Source: Prorocentrum cordatum (lineage: Eukaryota > Sar > Dinophyceae > Prorocentrales > Prorocentraceae). Taken from it: a DNA stretch of 64,000 bases. Shown in pieces: positions 52,535 to 64,000 of this stretch. The stretch lies in assembly GCA_963575745.1 (NCBI GenBank), contig CAUYUJ010017848.1:95315-159314 (forward strand). The letters run 5' to 3'. Position 1 is the stretch's first letter. Each line of letters begins with the position of its first letter. The notes under the pieces were generated by a model. The model saw nothing but the letters and a program-made list of their open reading frames with translations. It did not search any database and was not told where the DNA came from. Made by a program: the position numbers and the translations under genes.

Positions 52535-52700
52535 CTTCCGACGTCGTGATCTTTTCGCAGCGTGGACTGGCCGCAGGTCTCGACACCTTCCCAGTGACTG
52601 GCGTTTTATCCCGAGTTTTTGTTGGACGGCTCCGGGGCCCAAGAAGGGCCCCAGGAGGCCGAAAATGGCTGAGACTTCCCGTCGTGATTTTCGCCACCAC
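52535..52700 (+). repeat. Rep-B interspersed repeat, distant copy
   Basis: Starts CGACGTCGTGATCTTTTCGC, has CCCGAGTTTTTGTTGGACGG and GGAGGCCGAAAATGGC. More than 30 kb from the other copies, which shows that the family is dispersed and not just locally duplicated. Confidence 0.75.
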
Positions 52701-52714
52701 TCCGGCGGGTCTGG

Positions 52715-53330
<616 letters not shown>

Positions 53331-53439
53331 TCACCATAATCGGCGTGTCCGGTGTTCCCAGTTTGCCTCGCGACATGTTGAGCCGCGATGTGGTTGTGCC
53401 ACTAGGCGTTTTTTGCGTGAACGCCATCATCGTCGTCAT

Positions 53440-53617
53440 CTTAGTCAGCAGCAGCGGCAGCTTCATCATCAGCATCGCCATCATCATAGCCCCTATCATC
53501 ACCATTTAACATGTTCATCAGCATCACCATCATCATCATCAGCATCATCATCAGCAGCATCATCGCCGTCATCATCATCATCATCATCATCATCAGCAGC
53601 ACCTTCTTCCTCATCAT

Positions 53618-53648
<31 letters not shown>

Positions 53649-54077
53649 ATCATCATCATGAGCAGCGGCAGCATCGGCAGCAGCAGCAGCTTCATCATGA
53701 GCATCGTCATCACCATCATAATCCCTTTTGTCACCTGCATCATCACTACCCTCCTGCTCATCATCAACAGCATTATCGTCACCAGCCTCATGCAGCAGCA
53801 TGATCATCGTTGTAACTCTTGGCATCATCAACATAACCACCATCATCAGCAGCATCATCATCACCACCACCATCATCATCAGCGTCAGCATCCTCATCGC
53901 CATCATCATCATCATCATTATCACTATCATCATCAGCAGCAGCATCATGAGCAACATCGTCATCGCCGTCGTCGTTGGCATCATCATCACCACCACCATG
54001 ATCACCACCATCATCATCATCATCACCACCACCACCATCAGCACCATCAGCATCGTCATCACCACCACCATCAGCAT

Positions 54078-54108
<31 letters not shown>

Positions 54109-54160
54109 ATCAGAGTCAGCATCAGCATCAGCATCATCCTCATCATCGTCACCCTCCCGC
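53440..54160. repeat. (CAT)n/(CAG)n microsatellite
   Basis: Mixed CAT, CAC and CAG triplets. A GC-rich island follows at 54165-54335 (an open frame with VEEGHMRLPVALPELRLALE); it may be an exon of something unrecognised. Confidence 0.95.
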
Positions 54161-54344
54161 GTCCGCCACGCCGCCCGCTGGGGCCGAGGTCGAGGAGGGC
54201 CATATGCGCCTGCCCGTGGCCCTGCCCGAGCTGAGGCTGGCCCTGGAGTGCGTGGGGCCCGCGGGGCGGCTGCGCGGTCTGGACGGCGCCGCGCGCCACG
54301 ACCCGCCCGCCCGCGATCTCTGCAGGATTCTTCGGTGTTGCTTG

Positions 54345-54520
54345 GGGCTCCTCCTCCTCCTCCTCCTCCTCCGCCTCCTCCTCCTCCGCCCTCCTCCTCC
54401 TCCTCCTCCTCCTCCCCTCCTCCTCCCCCCCTCCTCCTCCCCCTCCTCCTCATCCTCCTCCCCTCCGCCTCCTCCTCCTCCTCCTCCTCCTCCTCCTCCT
54501 CCTCCTCCTCCTCCTCTTCT
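54345..54520. repeat. (CTC)n tract upstream of element 3
   Basis: CTC triplets ending TCTTCT directly at the spliced-leader relict. Confidence 0.97.
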
Positions 54521-54542
54521 TCCGTAGCCATTGTGGCTCAAG
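54521..54542 (+). other. Dinoflagellate spliced-leader relict, one mismatch
   Basis: TCCGTAGCCATTG followed by TGGCTCAAG matches the 22-nt dinoflagellate leader at every position except one (T to G at the 13th base). It directly follows the CTC tract and precedes ORF1 of element 3. Confidence 0.95.
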
Positions 54543-54703
54543 GTGCTGTGTTCCATTGGGGAACAAGTGGATACCGCTAGTCCGCGGCAGTGCCAGGGTG
54601 CTTGCACCCGACGTTTCCTCTCCGACTGGTCCACTCCAGCTAGGATTCCATATTATTGCTTGGAGTTGCCCCCCCAAGCTCTCGGCCACGGCTCCTCTCC
54701 AGC

Positions 54704-55989
54704 GATGTCCTGGGGCCAGCAGGGGTACGTCGGCAAGGGCAAGGGCTTCCCAGATCCCCCCTGGGCGCGCAGGTTCTGGCTGGCCCCCTCTGGCTCCTGG
54801 CCCTCAGTGCGGTTCTGGTGCTGTTGCCGACGCAGTCCAGATCAAGAGGTGAAAGTGCGGAGTCTGTGGTTGTGTCAAGAATGCTGCGAGGTTCTTGTAC
54901 TGCAAGCATCGTGGGTCGTACAAGCCTTCCGCAGGTCAGCCCTCGGCCTGGCAGGGAGATGCGGCCAAGCAGCTCTTCGGGCACAACAACGGCCACCCTG
55001 GCAGCCCCGCGCGGGGCGCCAAGGTGCCCCCATGGAGAGTTGGAGGAGCGACCCCCCTCGGCAGAGGCTGTGGCGGCCAAGCCAAGGGAGGGGGCCAACA
55101 GTCCCAGGCCATGGGGGCTGGTGCTGCGACTGCGAGCCTCTCGGCGGACGAGTACGAGACCATGGCAGCACTGTGTGACAAGCTCGGCGATGGGAAGCAG
55201 GCCGAGTCATGGCGTCGGGCCGCCAAGGCCCTCACGGCGCCGAAGGAAGACCCAGAGTCTGTCCAGGTCCGTCTCAACAAGGCCCACTGGAAGACGCGGG
55301 GAGCCAATGAGACGCTCGAGGCATTGGAACGCCAGCTCGCTGAGCAGAAGACGGTGGCCCTGGAGTTGCGTAGCGAGCTCACCCCAGCAGGGGCCGAGCA
55401 CAATTCCTGCAGCGCCTGCTCGAAACCCGAGAGATGCCGAAAGACAAGTTGCCTCCGGCTCAGTGCAAGCTTTCTCTGGAGGACATCACGGATCGAGAAT
55501 CGTCTTGCGCGTGTCTTCGATATCAGTGCATGCGAACTGTTCAAACGTGACGGTCTTGATCTCGGCGAAGAGGACAACGTGGAGATTGAGTCGCGCGCGC
55601 AGCAGTTCAAGCAGGGCCTCTCGTCCAACGCAGGCACGCTGTTTGCGGATGCAAAGCAGAAGATGGACGAGCGCAGGCAGACGCACGCGGCGCACCTCAA
55701 GAGGCCGGCAGCCAAGCGGAGGCGCGCCGACGAGGACGAGGAGGCAGGGCTGCAGGGTGGTGGACGTGTTCCGCCAGCCGCCGCCCAGCCTGGCGCTGGA
55801 GCTGCTGCGGCTGAGCGCCCAGCCCCTGCGACCCCCGCGTCCGCGGGACATCCTGCGCCAGCTTCTCTAGGCCCAGCCGCCGGGGCCAAGGTCGACAGGC
55901 AGGGCGCCCCGCCGCAGCCTGGCGACGACGGGCACCGAGGCCAACGGCGGGGGTCCGCCCATGGCCCCGACAGCTGGCTCCGCCCGTGA
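54704..55989 (+). pseudogene. ORF1 of element 3: zinc-ribbon-like and coiled coil, frame broken at the N-terminus
   Basis: MSWGQQGYVGKGKGF starts at 54704; the frame then changes, and from about 54850 reads KCGVCGCVKNAARFLYCKHR, the same CxxC zinc-ribbon type as ORF1 of element 2. Next come SADEYETMAALCDKLGD, a coiled coil (NETLEALERQLAEQKT), a nuclear-signal-like KRPAAKRRRADEDEE and a Pro/Ala-rich end (stop 55989). Confidence 0.7.
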
Positions 55990-56539
55990 GCGCGCCGATC
56001 GCATCGCAGGCGTGGCCCCCAGTGCGATCTGCCCCCCCCCCCCCCCCCCCTGGAAGCCCGCCATAGTGACCCCTTCTCGTCGGTCGACTCGTCGGTCGCT
56101 CGGGGCCCGCCGGGGGGGCTCGAATATTTCGATCATTGCAGGAAGGCCCCTTCCGCTGCTCAAGCCTACCATGGGCGCGTGCAGGGGGGGCCCAGGCGAG
56201 TCGCTACGCGTCGCCAACCAGTCCGATGCCGTAGCCAGCGCTCCGCTGGACTTCTCCTTGCCAAGGGCTTTGCATCCTGGCGCCCCCCCCCCCCCCCCCC
56301 CCCCCGGCAAGCCATCGCGCGAGGGCGACGCGGAGGGGAGGGGGGGGCCGCCACGGCCTTCTCTCGCACCCACGTTGAGCTTGCGAGCTCGATAATAAGG
56401 TCCCAGGAGCGCCCGAGTGCGAGTCTTTCCTTGCGGGAATGCAGAACTTCGCGCGCCGCTCCGACAGTTTGAATGCGTCGCTGCACATGGCTAGCAGCGC
56501 GAGCCTACCGCTGCCAGACCCTCTCGTTGGCAGCGAACA

Positions 56540-57290
56540 CTCTTCGGACGGCCCCTTCAGCCGGCAATCTGGCGCCCTTCACGATCTGCGCCATCGATGC
56601 CAACTCATGGGGCACGTTAAAGGGCATGTTGGAAGATTGCTCCGCCCACATTGTGCTCGCTCAAGAGCACCGTCTGGTTTCTAAGGGGAACATCGAGCAG
56701 GCCAGCGCACGGTGCATCCGCAGAGGATGGAAGTCGGCATGGGCCCCAGCCGCCCCCACTCAGGCTCAGGATTCCATTGGAGGGGTCGCCATTTTCGCGC
56801 GCTCCTGGATGGGTCGCCTGCCCATCGATGGTGGCACCACGACGCCTGGGAGATGCATCGTTTGCTCGGCCCACCCCCCTGGGACCCCCCCCCCAGCGTT
56901 GCCGCGTCCGCTTACATTCACCACTCAGAAGGCCTCGGCGATGCTCATCTCGGCCCGCTTGCCAAGCTAGGTGCGCAGCTTTCGGCAGTCGGCCAGCCGC
57001 GGGTGCTCGGAGCCGATTTGAATTTGGATCGGGGGAGCGCAAGACCCGGGTTTGCCGGGACTCGGGTTCGCCATCCTTTTTTGACGACCGCGCCTCGGAT
57101 TTTGACGAGGGGGAGTTTCGTGGGATGTCTGCAGCGGGAGGCCTCGTCAAAATGCAGGCTCGGCCTCGTCATTTTTGTGACGACCTCGTCGGGGATTTCC
57201 GAGTCCCCCGTACCCGGGTCTTACGTCCCCCTGATTGGAGCCAGCTGAACTCGAGTCGTCATCGTTCGTCTCTGAGCTGAAGGGCGGCCT
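56540..57290 (+). pseudogene. APE endonuclease of element 3
   Basis: FTICAIDANSWGTLKGML and HIVLAQEHRL (E block) lie in one frame to about 56820. RVLGADLNLDRG (D-x-N block, about 57000) and a degraded VIFVTTSSGIS lie in another. The final His block is not readable. Confidence 0.7.
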
Positions 57291-57799
57291 CATTTTTCTT
57301 GCGACCGCCACCCATTACCCCGCCGGCCCCCCCAACACTTTCGACCATTTCGCGTGCTCCGGAGGTTTGGCCAAAGGCCCCAACTCGATCGAGACGCCGT
57401 TGGGCGCGGAGCTCTCGCCCCATCGACCTGCCCAGTTAGCGACCCATCCCCAGTTGACCGCCCTCCAGGCGCCCACCTTCAGGAAGCCCCCCCCCTTGCC
57501 TTGTAGGCAGGCGCCCGGGCCCTTCCCCCAGGAAAGCCGTCGGGCCGGAGAGATCGCCATCGCCGCTTCGGCGGAGCAGCGTCTGAAGGAGGGCGACTTG
57601 GATGGGGCTCAGAGGTTGCTGGGGCCGTTTGCTCGCAGATGGGCTGACGACGCCGAGCGCGACCTCGCCCCCCTCGTCGGAGCCCCCCCCCCCCCCCGAG
57701 CTCGGCGCCCGAGGCCTCGCGGCCCCCAGCTTGCGTGGAAACCCATTCTGGCTATAGACGGGAAGGTGCGTTACCCAGCTCACCGAGCCATCGGATGGT

Positions 57800-59250
57800 T
57801 AGGGCAACAGCTTCGCGCTCTCATTCGGCTTGCTGGCGGAGCCCCCGCCCAACATCTCGGCCGCGAAGGCAGACGGCAAGTTGCTCCGCAGCCGCGCGGC
57901 TCAGGAGGTCTCCGCCTTTTCAGTATCGGATGGGGACATCGAGTCACTCACTGATCTGCACACTCAGGTGCATGAAGCTGTTCAGGCTGCCGACGCCAAG
58001 TATTATGCGCAGAACCGCGCAGACTGGTCCGCTCGGTTGCACGTCGGGGTGGACGGGAGCAAGGAGAGCCCACCAGTTCATTAAAGATCCTACGCCATGA
58101 GCGCCGCGGGACGCGCGGCCAGCGACCCGCCGTCGCTGCTCAAGGCGGAAGGCGTTCACTTCGGCGGTATATGGGGCGAGGGCAGGGGGGCCCAGTTCGA
58201 TGGGATCTTCTGCGATGCTTTCCCCCGTCTGTCTGCTAGCGATATCCGTGAGATTTCCAAGTCGCACAAAAAAGCCTCGGCGGTTTTGCGTTGGTGGGCT
58301 TCATTGCAAGCACTTCTCGCTGCTATCGGATGCTGCGCTTGAGCGTTTGAACGCCATGCTCTCGATTATGGAGTCTTTAGGCTGCCTGCCACCGCAGATT
58401 TCGGCCGTCACTTTGGCCCCCCCCCGATGCCGACTGGCGGCTACAAACCGGTTCGGGCGTTCTGTTATTGGTTCAGGGTTTGGGACCGCCGTCGGCGGCG
58501 CCTCGCCTTGAACCGGAAACAGCAACACCCCAGAAGGCACTGGGCCGCTGGTCAGTTTCGCGCAGCGGCTGACGCGGTCTGGAGACAGGCCGCCACTGCC
58601 GAGGCTGGGTTGGCCAAAGGGGAATCATCATGTAGCGCTACGAGAATAGTTGTCTCAAAGAGATCAGGCACAGGTGTGGGAAGCATGGGTTCCCTCTGGC
58701 CATTGCCAGGCAGTGAGTGCATTTTTGCGCGCTGATGTGGTCGTTGCCAGCGCTTAGGAGGATGGCTGGAAGGCCCCGACTTTTGTCTTTAAGGAGTCAT
58801 CGCTGGCTGTTCGATGGCCACGACGTTTACCGGGGTGTTATGCCAAGATTGGCACGACTCCTGGCCAACTCAACCCACTCTGGACCTCGATGCGTACATC
58901 GACGATCAAGGTCTGTCGTGCACGGCCCCCTCTCGGGTCGTCATTAGATCGGTCGCCGAAGGGGCCAAGGCGCTCCACAGGATTGTTGAGTCATGTGTTG
59001 GCTGCCCTCCCGCCTTGGACAAAACTGCCGTTGTGGCTTCCTCGAGGGCGATAGGAGATGAGGTGTCTTTTGAGCTTCCCCACATTGGAGGCAAGTTTAC
59101 TTCGAGCGCGGTCAACCTTGGCGTGGAATACACGGCTGGCCGTGCGCCCAGGGTCCAAGGCCGCTCGGCGAAGTCCAAACTGCGAATTGCGAAAGCCTCT
59201 CGCGCCGCCAATAGCCTCAAGAGGCAGAACAAGGTGTTGTCTCTGCCCTA
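57800..59250 (+). pseudogene. Reverse transcriptase of element 3
   Basis: Fragments in alternating frames: SLTDLHTQVHEAVQAADAKY (about 57945), LHCKHFSLLSDAALERLNAM (about 58300), GYKPVRAFCYWFRVW (about 58440), motif C AYIDDQGLSC (about 58890), and LDKTAVVASS then NLGVEYTAGR (59015-59140). Motifs A and B are not clearly readable. The downstream 59250-60090 contains broken thumb and connection sequence. Confidence 0.7.
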
Positions 59251-60097
59251 GGTGTTGTGGGTTTCCTCGGCGCGCCGCCTCGCGGAGGCCTCGCACGGCT
59301 CTGAAATCACGGGCGCTAGTGATTTAGAGTTGTTGCGCTTGCGTAGGCAGGTTTCCTCGGTTGTCAGGCCTCGCCCTCAGCTTCGCTCTTTGACCATTGC
59401 AGCGTCGCTTGAATTTGATCCGCGCTGGCGCACCGCCACCGCCCCCATTGTGAGATGGTCGAAGCTTACGAGTGGGGCATGTCTCTCCCTGCTTTGCGTC
59501 GAGCGTGGGAAGCTGTTTTCTCCGACCCGGTCTGCTCCTGGAGGACTGTCGCGGGTCTTGCGTCTGCTCTCCGGATGTCCTTGGTTCGCCCCGGCTGGTG
59601 CATGAATAACTTCATGACGGTTCGAGATGACCGCGGTTTACGATTCCGCTCGGTATCTTTTCGACCGCCTTGATCAATATTATGGTCAAAGACGGCTACT
59701 TCCGAATATTGGAACGGCTTTCAGGGGAGAAGAGGGGGGCCCTCCCTCGGCTGTGCTACGATATGCCACGCGAGGTCCTGGCCCCCAAGAAATACACTGC
59801 CCTTCAGGGAGCTCACATCAGAGCGCTCGCCACGGAAACATGTTTGTCCATGGGAGACCGCGCCATCTGAGGCTACCTGGTGGGCGGCCTCTGCCCCTTC
59901 TGCGGCGGCCTCGACACGATTTCCCACGGGATGCGGAAATGCGCGCACGTGCCAGTCGCCGAGCTTAGATCGAGCCTAACTGTTGCCCGAAGCCCCTCAC
60001 CGAGTCCGAGTCGGATGAGGGGCCCTTTCTTGCGCGGCACCAGAAAGACCTTGTCTCTCCCTGGGGTCTTCCAGCTGGCACCCATGTCTGGGGTGAT

Positions 60098-61153
60098 GTG
60101 TTTTTTTGCTTTATCCACGGGTCCAGCAGCAGGCACGTCATTCGCGAGCTTTCTCGCGCTGCCAGCAGCGTCGTTATGTTTGATAGTCTGGGTGGCTCTG
60201 TGGCTGAATTCAGGGCCCCAGCTTGGGCCCCATATCCTCGGACGCCCCAGTCAGCCGAATCCAGCTGCTGGACGTGGGCCAATGTGCTGGCCTCGTCTAA
60301 GATCTCGTTGCATTCTGATCGCAGCAATGTTGTCAGGCTGGCCAGCAGGCCCAGAGAAGAGCAGCTCGTGGGCAAGAGGGCCCACTCAGGAGCGTTCTTG
60401 CAACTTTACGCCCAGGGCATCAAGCCCACCCAGTGCTTCAAGGTAGCCGCTCACAAAGATACAGATGAGAGCGGGATCGATGCTGTCGAGCGCTGGAAGC
60501 GCCTCGGCAACCACCACGCAGACGCCGCGGCCAAGCACGCCGTTCGTCTGCACCCGTGGCGACAGGATCAGCTGGATGCTGCGGACACGCTCGTAATTTT
60601 TGCGCGCCAGACGGTTCGTTTGGCGGCGCACGTGCTGCGCCCTTGGCCAGCCTTGGATCTCTCCGAGGTCGAGCGCGCGCCAGCCGTGCCCTCTGCCGCC
60701 GAGGCGCCAGCAGGACACCGCTGGGAATCCTGGTCGGGCGCGCGGCGCTGTGCAGTGTGTCTTCGAGGGAAGAGGTCGGTGGCGAAGCCCCCTCCTGGGG
60801 CCTGCCTCCTCGACTCCCCGCTGCACGCTTCGCGCCGGGGCGCCCTCGAGCACCGCGCGATCGCGTTCGATTGCTCCGATGGCTCTGTTATTTTCATTTG
60901 CACGCGGTGCAAGTCGTACTCCAGCGGCGCGTCGGTGCGAGGCCTCGGGGCCAAGTGCCAACCGCCGCCATTTCGAGCTGCGGGGCATCGCTGGAGTGCA
61001 CTGTGCAGAGGGCGCCACCCGCATTACAGGCTGCGAGCAGCGGGTGTCACTGTGGACACTGACAATTTGCCGCAGCGCTTCAACAGTTACGCCAAATGCA
61101 GTTTCGGGCCCCCCGCTCTTCATCATAGAGGGAGGGCGCCTGTTCCTCGCTAA
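60098..61153 (+). pseudogene. RNase H and C-terminal Cys/His domain of element 3
   Basis: An open frame of 351 codons. ELSRAASSVVMFDSLGG and KISLHSDRSNVVRLA, then CFKVAAHKDTDESGI and GNHHADAAAKHAV, follow the RNase H block order, although at least one catalytic Asp looks replaced (SDRSNVV). The tail GHRWESWSGARRCAVCLRG, FICTRCKSYSSGASVRGLG and RGRHPHYRLRAAG is the Cys/His tail typical of this class of element. Confidence 0.7.
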
Positions 61154-61189
61154 GAGGACTTCGATGCGGGCGTGGAGATCAAAAAAATA

Positions 61190-61310
61190 TCCCTCTTCCT
61201 CCTCCTCCTTTTCCTCCTCCTCCTCCTCCTCCTCTTCCTCCCTTTCCCCCCCCTCCCCCCCCTCCTCCTCCTCCTCCTCCTCCCCCTCATCATCATCATC
61301 ATCATCATCA
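61190..61310. repeat. (CTC)n then (CAT)n tract upstream of element 4
   Basis: TCCTCC triplets ending in seven CAT units. A frame through it starts Met-Glu-Ile-Lys-Lys and runs into element 4 through Leu and Ile runs; that part is not a real N-terminus. Confidence 0.96.
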
Positions 61311-61328
61311 TAGCCTCCTCGGCCCGAA
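61308..61328 (+). other. Weak spliced-leader-like sequence before element 4
   Basis: TCATAGCCTCCTCGGCCCGAA aligns with the leader at about 12 of 21 positions, including TAGCC and GGC. It is included because of its position; chance similarity is quite possible. Confidence 0.2.
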
Positions 61329-61342
61329 CCTTTCTCTGTTCC

Positions 61343-62915
61343 ATGAGGGGGGGACTTCAATCGACCGAGTCAGACCGCGAGGCAGACAGAACACCCGAGC
61401 CCCGCTTCATGTGGCGGGCCCTGCTGGCGTTCAGTTCTCTCATGCCCACTGCTGCCCCGTCCCATCGCGTGCGACCTCTTCAATGCAATCCGCAGGCGCC
61501 CCCTCTCAAGCGGGGCCTTTCCGAGATCCTGGAGACTTGCGCGAGCGCCCATGTCATCAGCTTGACGGGCGCGGGGCAGACACAGGAAAAAGCTTCGCAT
61601 GATGGTTCTCTTCGAGAGTTGCGGACTACTTTGAAGGGGTTCGACGTCTACCAGTGGCCTACCTCTGCGTCGAAGGGACGAGCTCGACGACGGCGCAGTC
61701 AGGACCCTGCGAACGGCACGAACATCTCCACAGGTTGCATGCTGGCGGTCAATCAGAAACTCTTCGGTCGGGCTCACTTCGTCCAAGCGTGGCGTCCACC
61801 AGAGGCTCTACAGGGACGAGGAGGAGCACTTCGCTTTCGGTGGCGCGGTCATTTTGACCTATGCTTCATCACGGTGCACTCGCTGCTCCTGCCGAAAGAC
61901 GAGAGCGAACGGAAGATGCTGCTGCGACTGACCTCGTGGATCGACACGGTTCTGCGGGAGCTTCCCGCGAGGTGCACTCCGATCCTGCTGGCGGACGGGA
62001 ACTTCCACGTGGGCTTGGAAAAGGTCAATGCAGAATGGCATCGCTACTCCCACCGCGATGCCGTGGGGCCCTACGGCGTGGAGAAGGAGGACTTCAACGG
62101 TATCCAATATCGACATCTTTTGAACAGGCATGGCATGACGCTGGTGAACACTCAGTTTGAGACGGGGCGCGGGCCGACTTTCTTCAAAGGAGACAGCCGC
62201 ACGAGGATTGACTACATCGCAATCCCGCAAGCGGCTCTACAGTTTGTGTCAAAATGCCAAGTATGGCGGCGGACGGGCTACCAGCTGCAGTTAGCCGATC
62301 AAGCCCCGCGCAATGTGGATCACGTTCCGTTGGTTGTGGATCTGACCATTCCGAGCTGGCACTCAGTCGACCAGAGCCGTATGCGGTTGGATTTCGATCG
62401 CCTACTCACAGCTCGCAAGCAGGAGAACACCGACTACCACAACTTCACGCAGACCCTGGACGACTGGGCGGGCACGGAGGCGACTACTCATCTCATGCAG
62501 TTGGCCTTCGAACAGCGCGACGTGGACGGGAGCTGGCACCACCTGAACGAGGCTATTCGGGAAGCTGGCGCTTCCATCTTCCGTGCCCCCCCACCCAACT
62601 CGATTGCTGCGGAGCCTGCTGACACTGGCAGAGCTAGACTTGAGCATCGTCGACTTAGACAGGCGTTGGCTGCGAGCCCAGAGGGTGAGGCACAACACGC
62701 CTTAGGGGAGGTTTGCAAGAAACTGGGCCTGAGAATTCGACGTCTGAAACGTCGGGATTTGCGGCGGCGGCGGGAGGAGTGGGCTCGGGAACTGCATCTT
62801 GCCATGCAAGCTCGGGACGGGCGCATGGCTTGGCAACTGTCTCGCTTGATCGCTGGGACCCGCCTCGGCCCCAAGCGTCGCCACTATCAGGCTTTCACCA
62901 CAGTGCCCCCTAATA
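61343..62915 (+). CDS. APE endonuclease and linker of element 4
   Basis: The first ATG after the repeat tract is 61343 (MRGGLQSTESDREADRTPEP). Blocks seen: CASAHVISLTGAG in the place of the E block (no Glu visible there), FDLCFITVHSLLLPKDES, PILLADGNFHVGLE (D-x-N, about 61985), SRTRIDYIAIPQA (about 62200) and VDHVPLVVDL (final His, about 62320). A basic helical linker (RIRRLKRRDLRRRREEW) follows. The frame is lost at about 62912, where the continuing protein moves to another frame (IWDQHMRLPGPEGGVEA). Confidence 0.75.
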
Positions 62916-64000
62916 TCCGAGATTTGGGATCAGCACATGCGCCTACCTGGCCCCGAAGGGGGTGTGGAGGCGGCGGTTTTATGCTCAGGCACGGCCGCGG
63001 ACGAGCACCCAGTCGTAGAATGGTCGCGCCTGCTTTCACATGACCTCGTTCAGCGATACACTCAATACGCTGCTCTCAGAGGCGGCAGCGGACTCCCTGC
63101 TCGGCCTAACTCTCCTGCTTCCTCCCTCGAGCTTGCCCTCCTCCCTCGCGTCACGCCTGAGGTTCGCTCGACGAGCGAGGAGGACCTCCGAGGCTTGGCC
63201 AGTAGGCTGCTTCGCAGCAAAGCTCGGAAGGCGGTTCCTGCTTGGTCGGCCCCTCGGGAATTGTGGATTCTCGCTCTGGCTGCCCCTGCTTCTCTCACTG
63301 ACGGGCCGAATGAGCGACTCGGCGGGTTTGTTTCTCTGTTTAAAGTGTTTCTTATGACGCTTCGTGAGGCTAGCTCGATTCCGAATCTCTGGAATGTAAG
63401 CTACGGGCGTCGAGCAGGCAAGAATAATGGCAAGATCAAATGTAAAGGTGAGCGTCTTATCCACTTGCTGGACCCCGCGGGTAAAGCCTTCATCGGGTCG
63501 ATCTGGCGGCGTCGGACGGGTTACGCGACCCATCACAGTGTTGGCTTTAGGGAAGGCCGCAGACGGGAACAGCTGATCCTTCAGCACAAACTGGCGCGCT
63601 GGCAACTCTCCGAGCAATCATTAGGTTGGTTCACGGCTTTTTATGATCAAGCGAATGCCTTTGCTTCTGTGTCTCGCACGGCGTTAGACGCTACAATTTA
63701 TAGGACCCTGACCGCTGCAGACGCGGCGCTCGTGGTCGGCCGTCACCGCCATGCCATGACTCTGGTGCAGACTGACTCGGGGGAGTGGAGTTTGTTCGCG
63801 TTAGGGTGTGGGGACTTGCAAGGAGATCAGTCTGCGCCTGACCGCTTTCTGCAAGTGTTTGATCCGCTTGGGTCGAACAGACCCGAACGCCGCAGGAATC
63901 TGCCTTCTTCACGGTTCAGGATCCCGTTTCCCGTGCTGAAGTTGATGTCTCGTACGGAGCGTACGCGGACGATCTTGAGCGCTCTGGCTTAGCCGAGGGG
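62912..64000 (+). pseudogene. Reverse transcriptase of element 4, partial and frameshifted
   Basis: SKARKAVPAWSAPRELWILA, GERLIHLLDPAGKAFIGSIW, motif A WFTAFYDQANAFASVSR (about 63630) and motif B CGDLQGDQSAPDRFLQVF (about 63815) are in one frame, which ends at 63992. The motif C sequence SYGAYADDLERSG (YADD at 63962-63973) and the preceding FFTVQDPVSRAEVDV are in a different frame, so an indel lies at about 63860-63900. Confidence 0.8.

Larger units (their letters stand above)
54521..61153 (+). mobile_element. Non-LTR retrotransposon with APE, RT and RNase H, heavily frameshifted (element 3 of 4)
   Basis: Order: leader relict, ORF1 (54704-55989), endonuclease (56540-57290), RT (57800-59250), RNase H and Cys/His tail (60098-61153). 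The parts sit in different frames with many breaks, so it is a dead copy. Long C- and G-runs (56030-56050, 56282-56305, 57682-57700) are probable sites of indels or of base-call error. Confidence 0.85.
61311..64000 (+). mobile_element. Non-LTR retrotransposon with APE and RT, cut by the window end (element 4 of 4)
   Basis: Endonuclease (61343 to about 62912) and RT (about 62912 on) with two frame changes; the rest lies beyond the window. No ORF1 is present between the repeat tract and the endonuclease, unlike elements 1-3. Confidence 0.85.

Overview
The window looks like nuclear DNA of a dinoflagellate. It is GC-rich and gene-poor, and much of it is simple repeats, interspersed elements and decayed non-LTR retrotransposons. 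Two near-perfect relicts of the dinoflagellate spliced leader (positions 36454-36475 and 54521-54542) sit just upstream of retrotransposon open frames. The only conserved cellular gene I can identify is cut by introns with GA-AG, GC-AG and GT-AG borders, a border set known from dinoflagellates. Three runs of exactly 100 N (3948-4047, 26260-26359, 43901-44000) are scaffold gaps inside low-complexity DNA.

Layout. 1-4.5 kb: the C-terminal end of a reverse-transcriptase-type protein on the minus strand, then simple repeats and the first copies of a ~160 bp inverted-repeat element family (Rep-A). 4.9-12.3 kb, minus strand: a two-frame gene of unknown function with Cys clusters, and upstream of it a broken non-LTR element with a PARP-type zinc-finger-like N-terminus, a reverse transcriptase and a putative restriction-like endonuclease. 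12.7-16.1 kb: four near-identical tandem copies of an ~850 bp unit. 16.3-20 kb: nested interspersed repeats (Rep-A, Rep-B, Rep-D). 20.1-25.7 kb, plus strand: exons of a bacterial/organelle-type peptide chain release factor 2 gene (prfB). Three of its introns carry inverted-repeat elements whose ends lie at or within a few bases of at least one splice border, so they look like introners. 22-36 kb: micro- and minisatellites, a 1.25 kb foldback element and one unrecognised decayed coding relic (27.4-28.9 kb). 36.4-64 kb: four plus-strand APE-endonuclease non-LTR retrotransposons one after another. Each is preceded by a CTC/CAT-rich tract, and two clearly (two more weakly) by a spliced-leader relict. 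The second (44.1-50.9 kb) keeps a 1,939-codon open ORF2 with every endonuclease, RT and RNase H catalytic motif; the other three are frameshifted.

Most notable points: (1) a release factor that keeps the GGQ hydrolysis motif, built across an intron, but lacks the RF2 SPF stop-codon-reading tripeptide; (2) direct evidence that Rep-A inserts with 8-bp target duplications and, in prfB, makes an exactly frame-restoring intron; (3) spliced leaders fixed at the 5' ends of LINE-type elements, always after the same kind of pyrimidine-rich tract; (4) a short GC hairpin motif repeated in the linkers of unrelated minus-strand proteins.

All calls come from reading the sequence and from memory of protein families; no database search was run.
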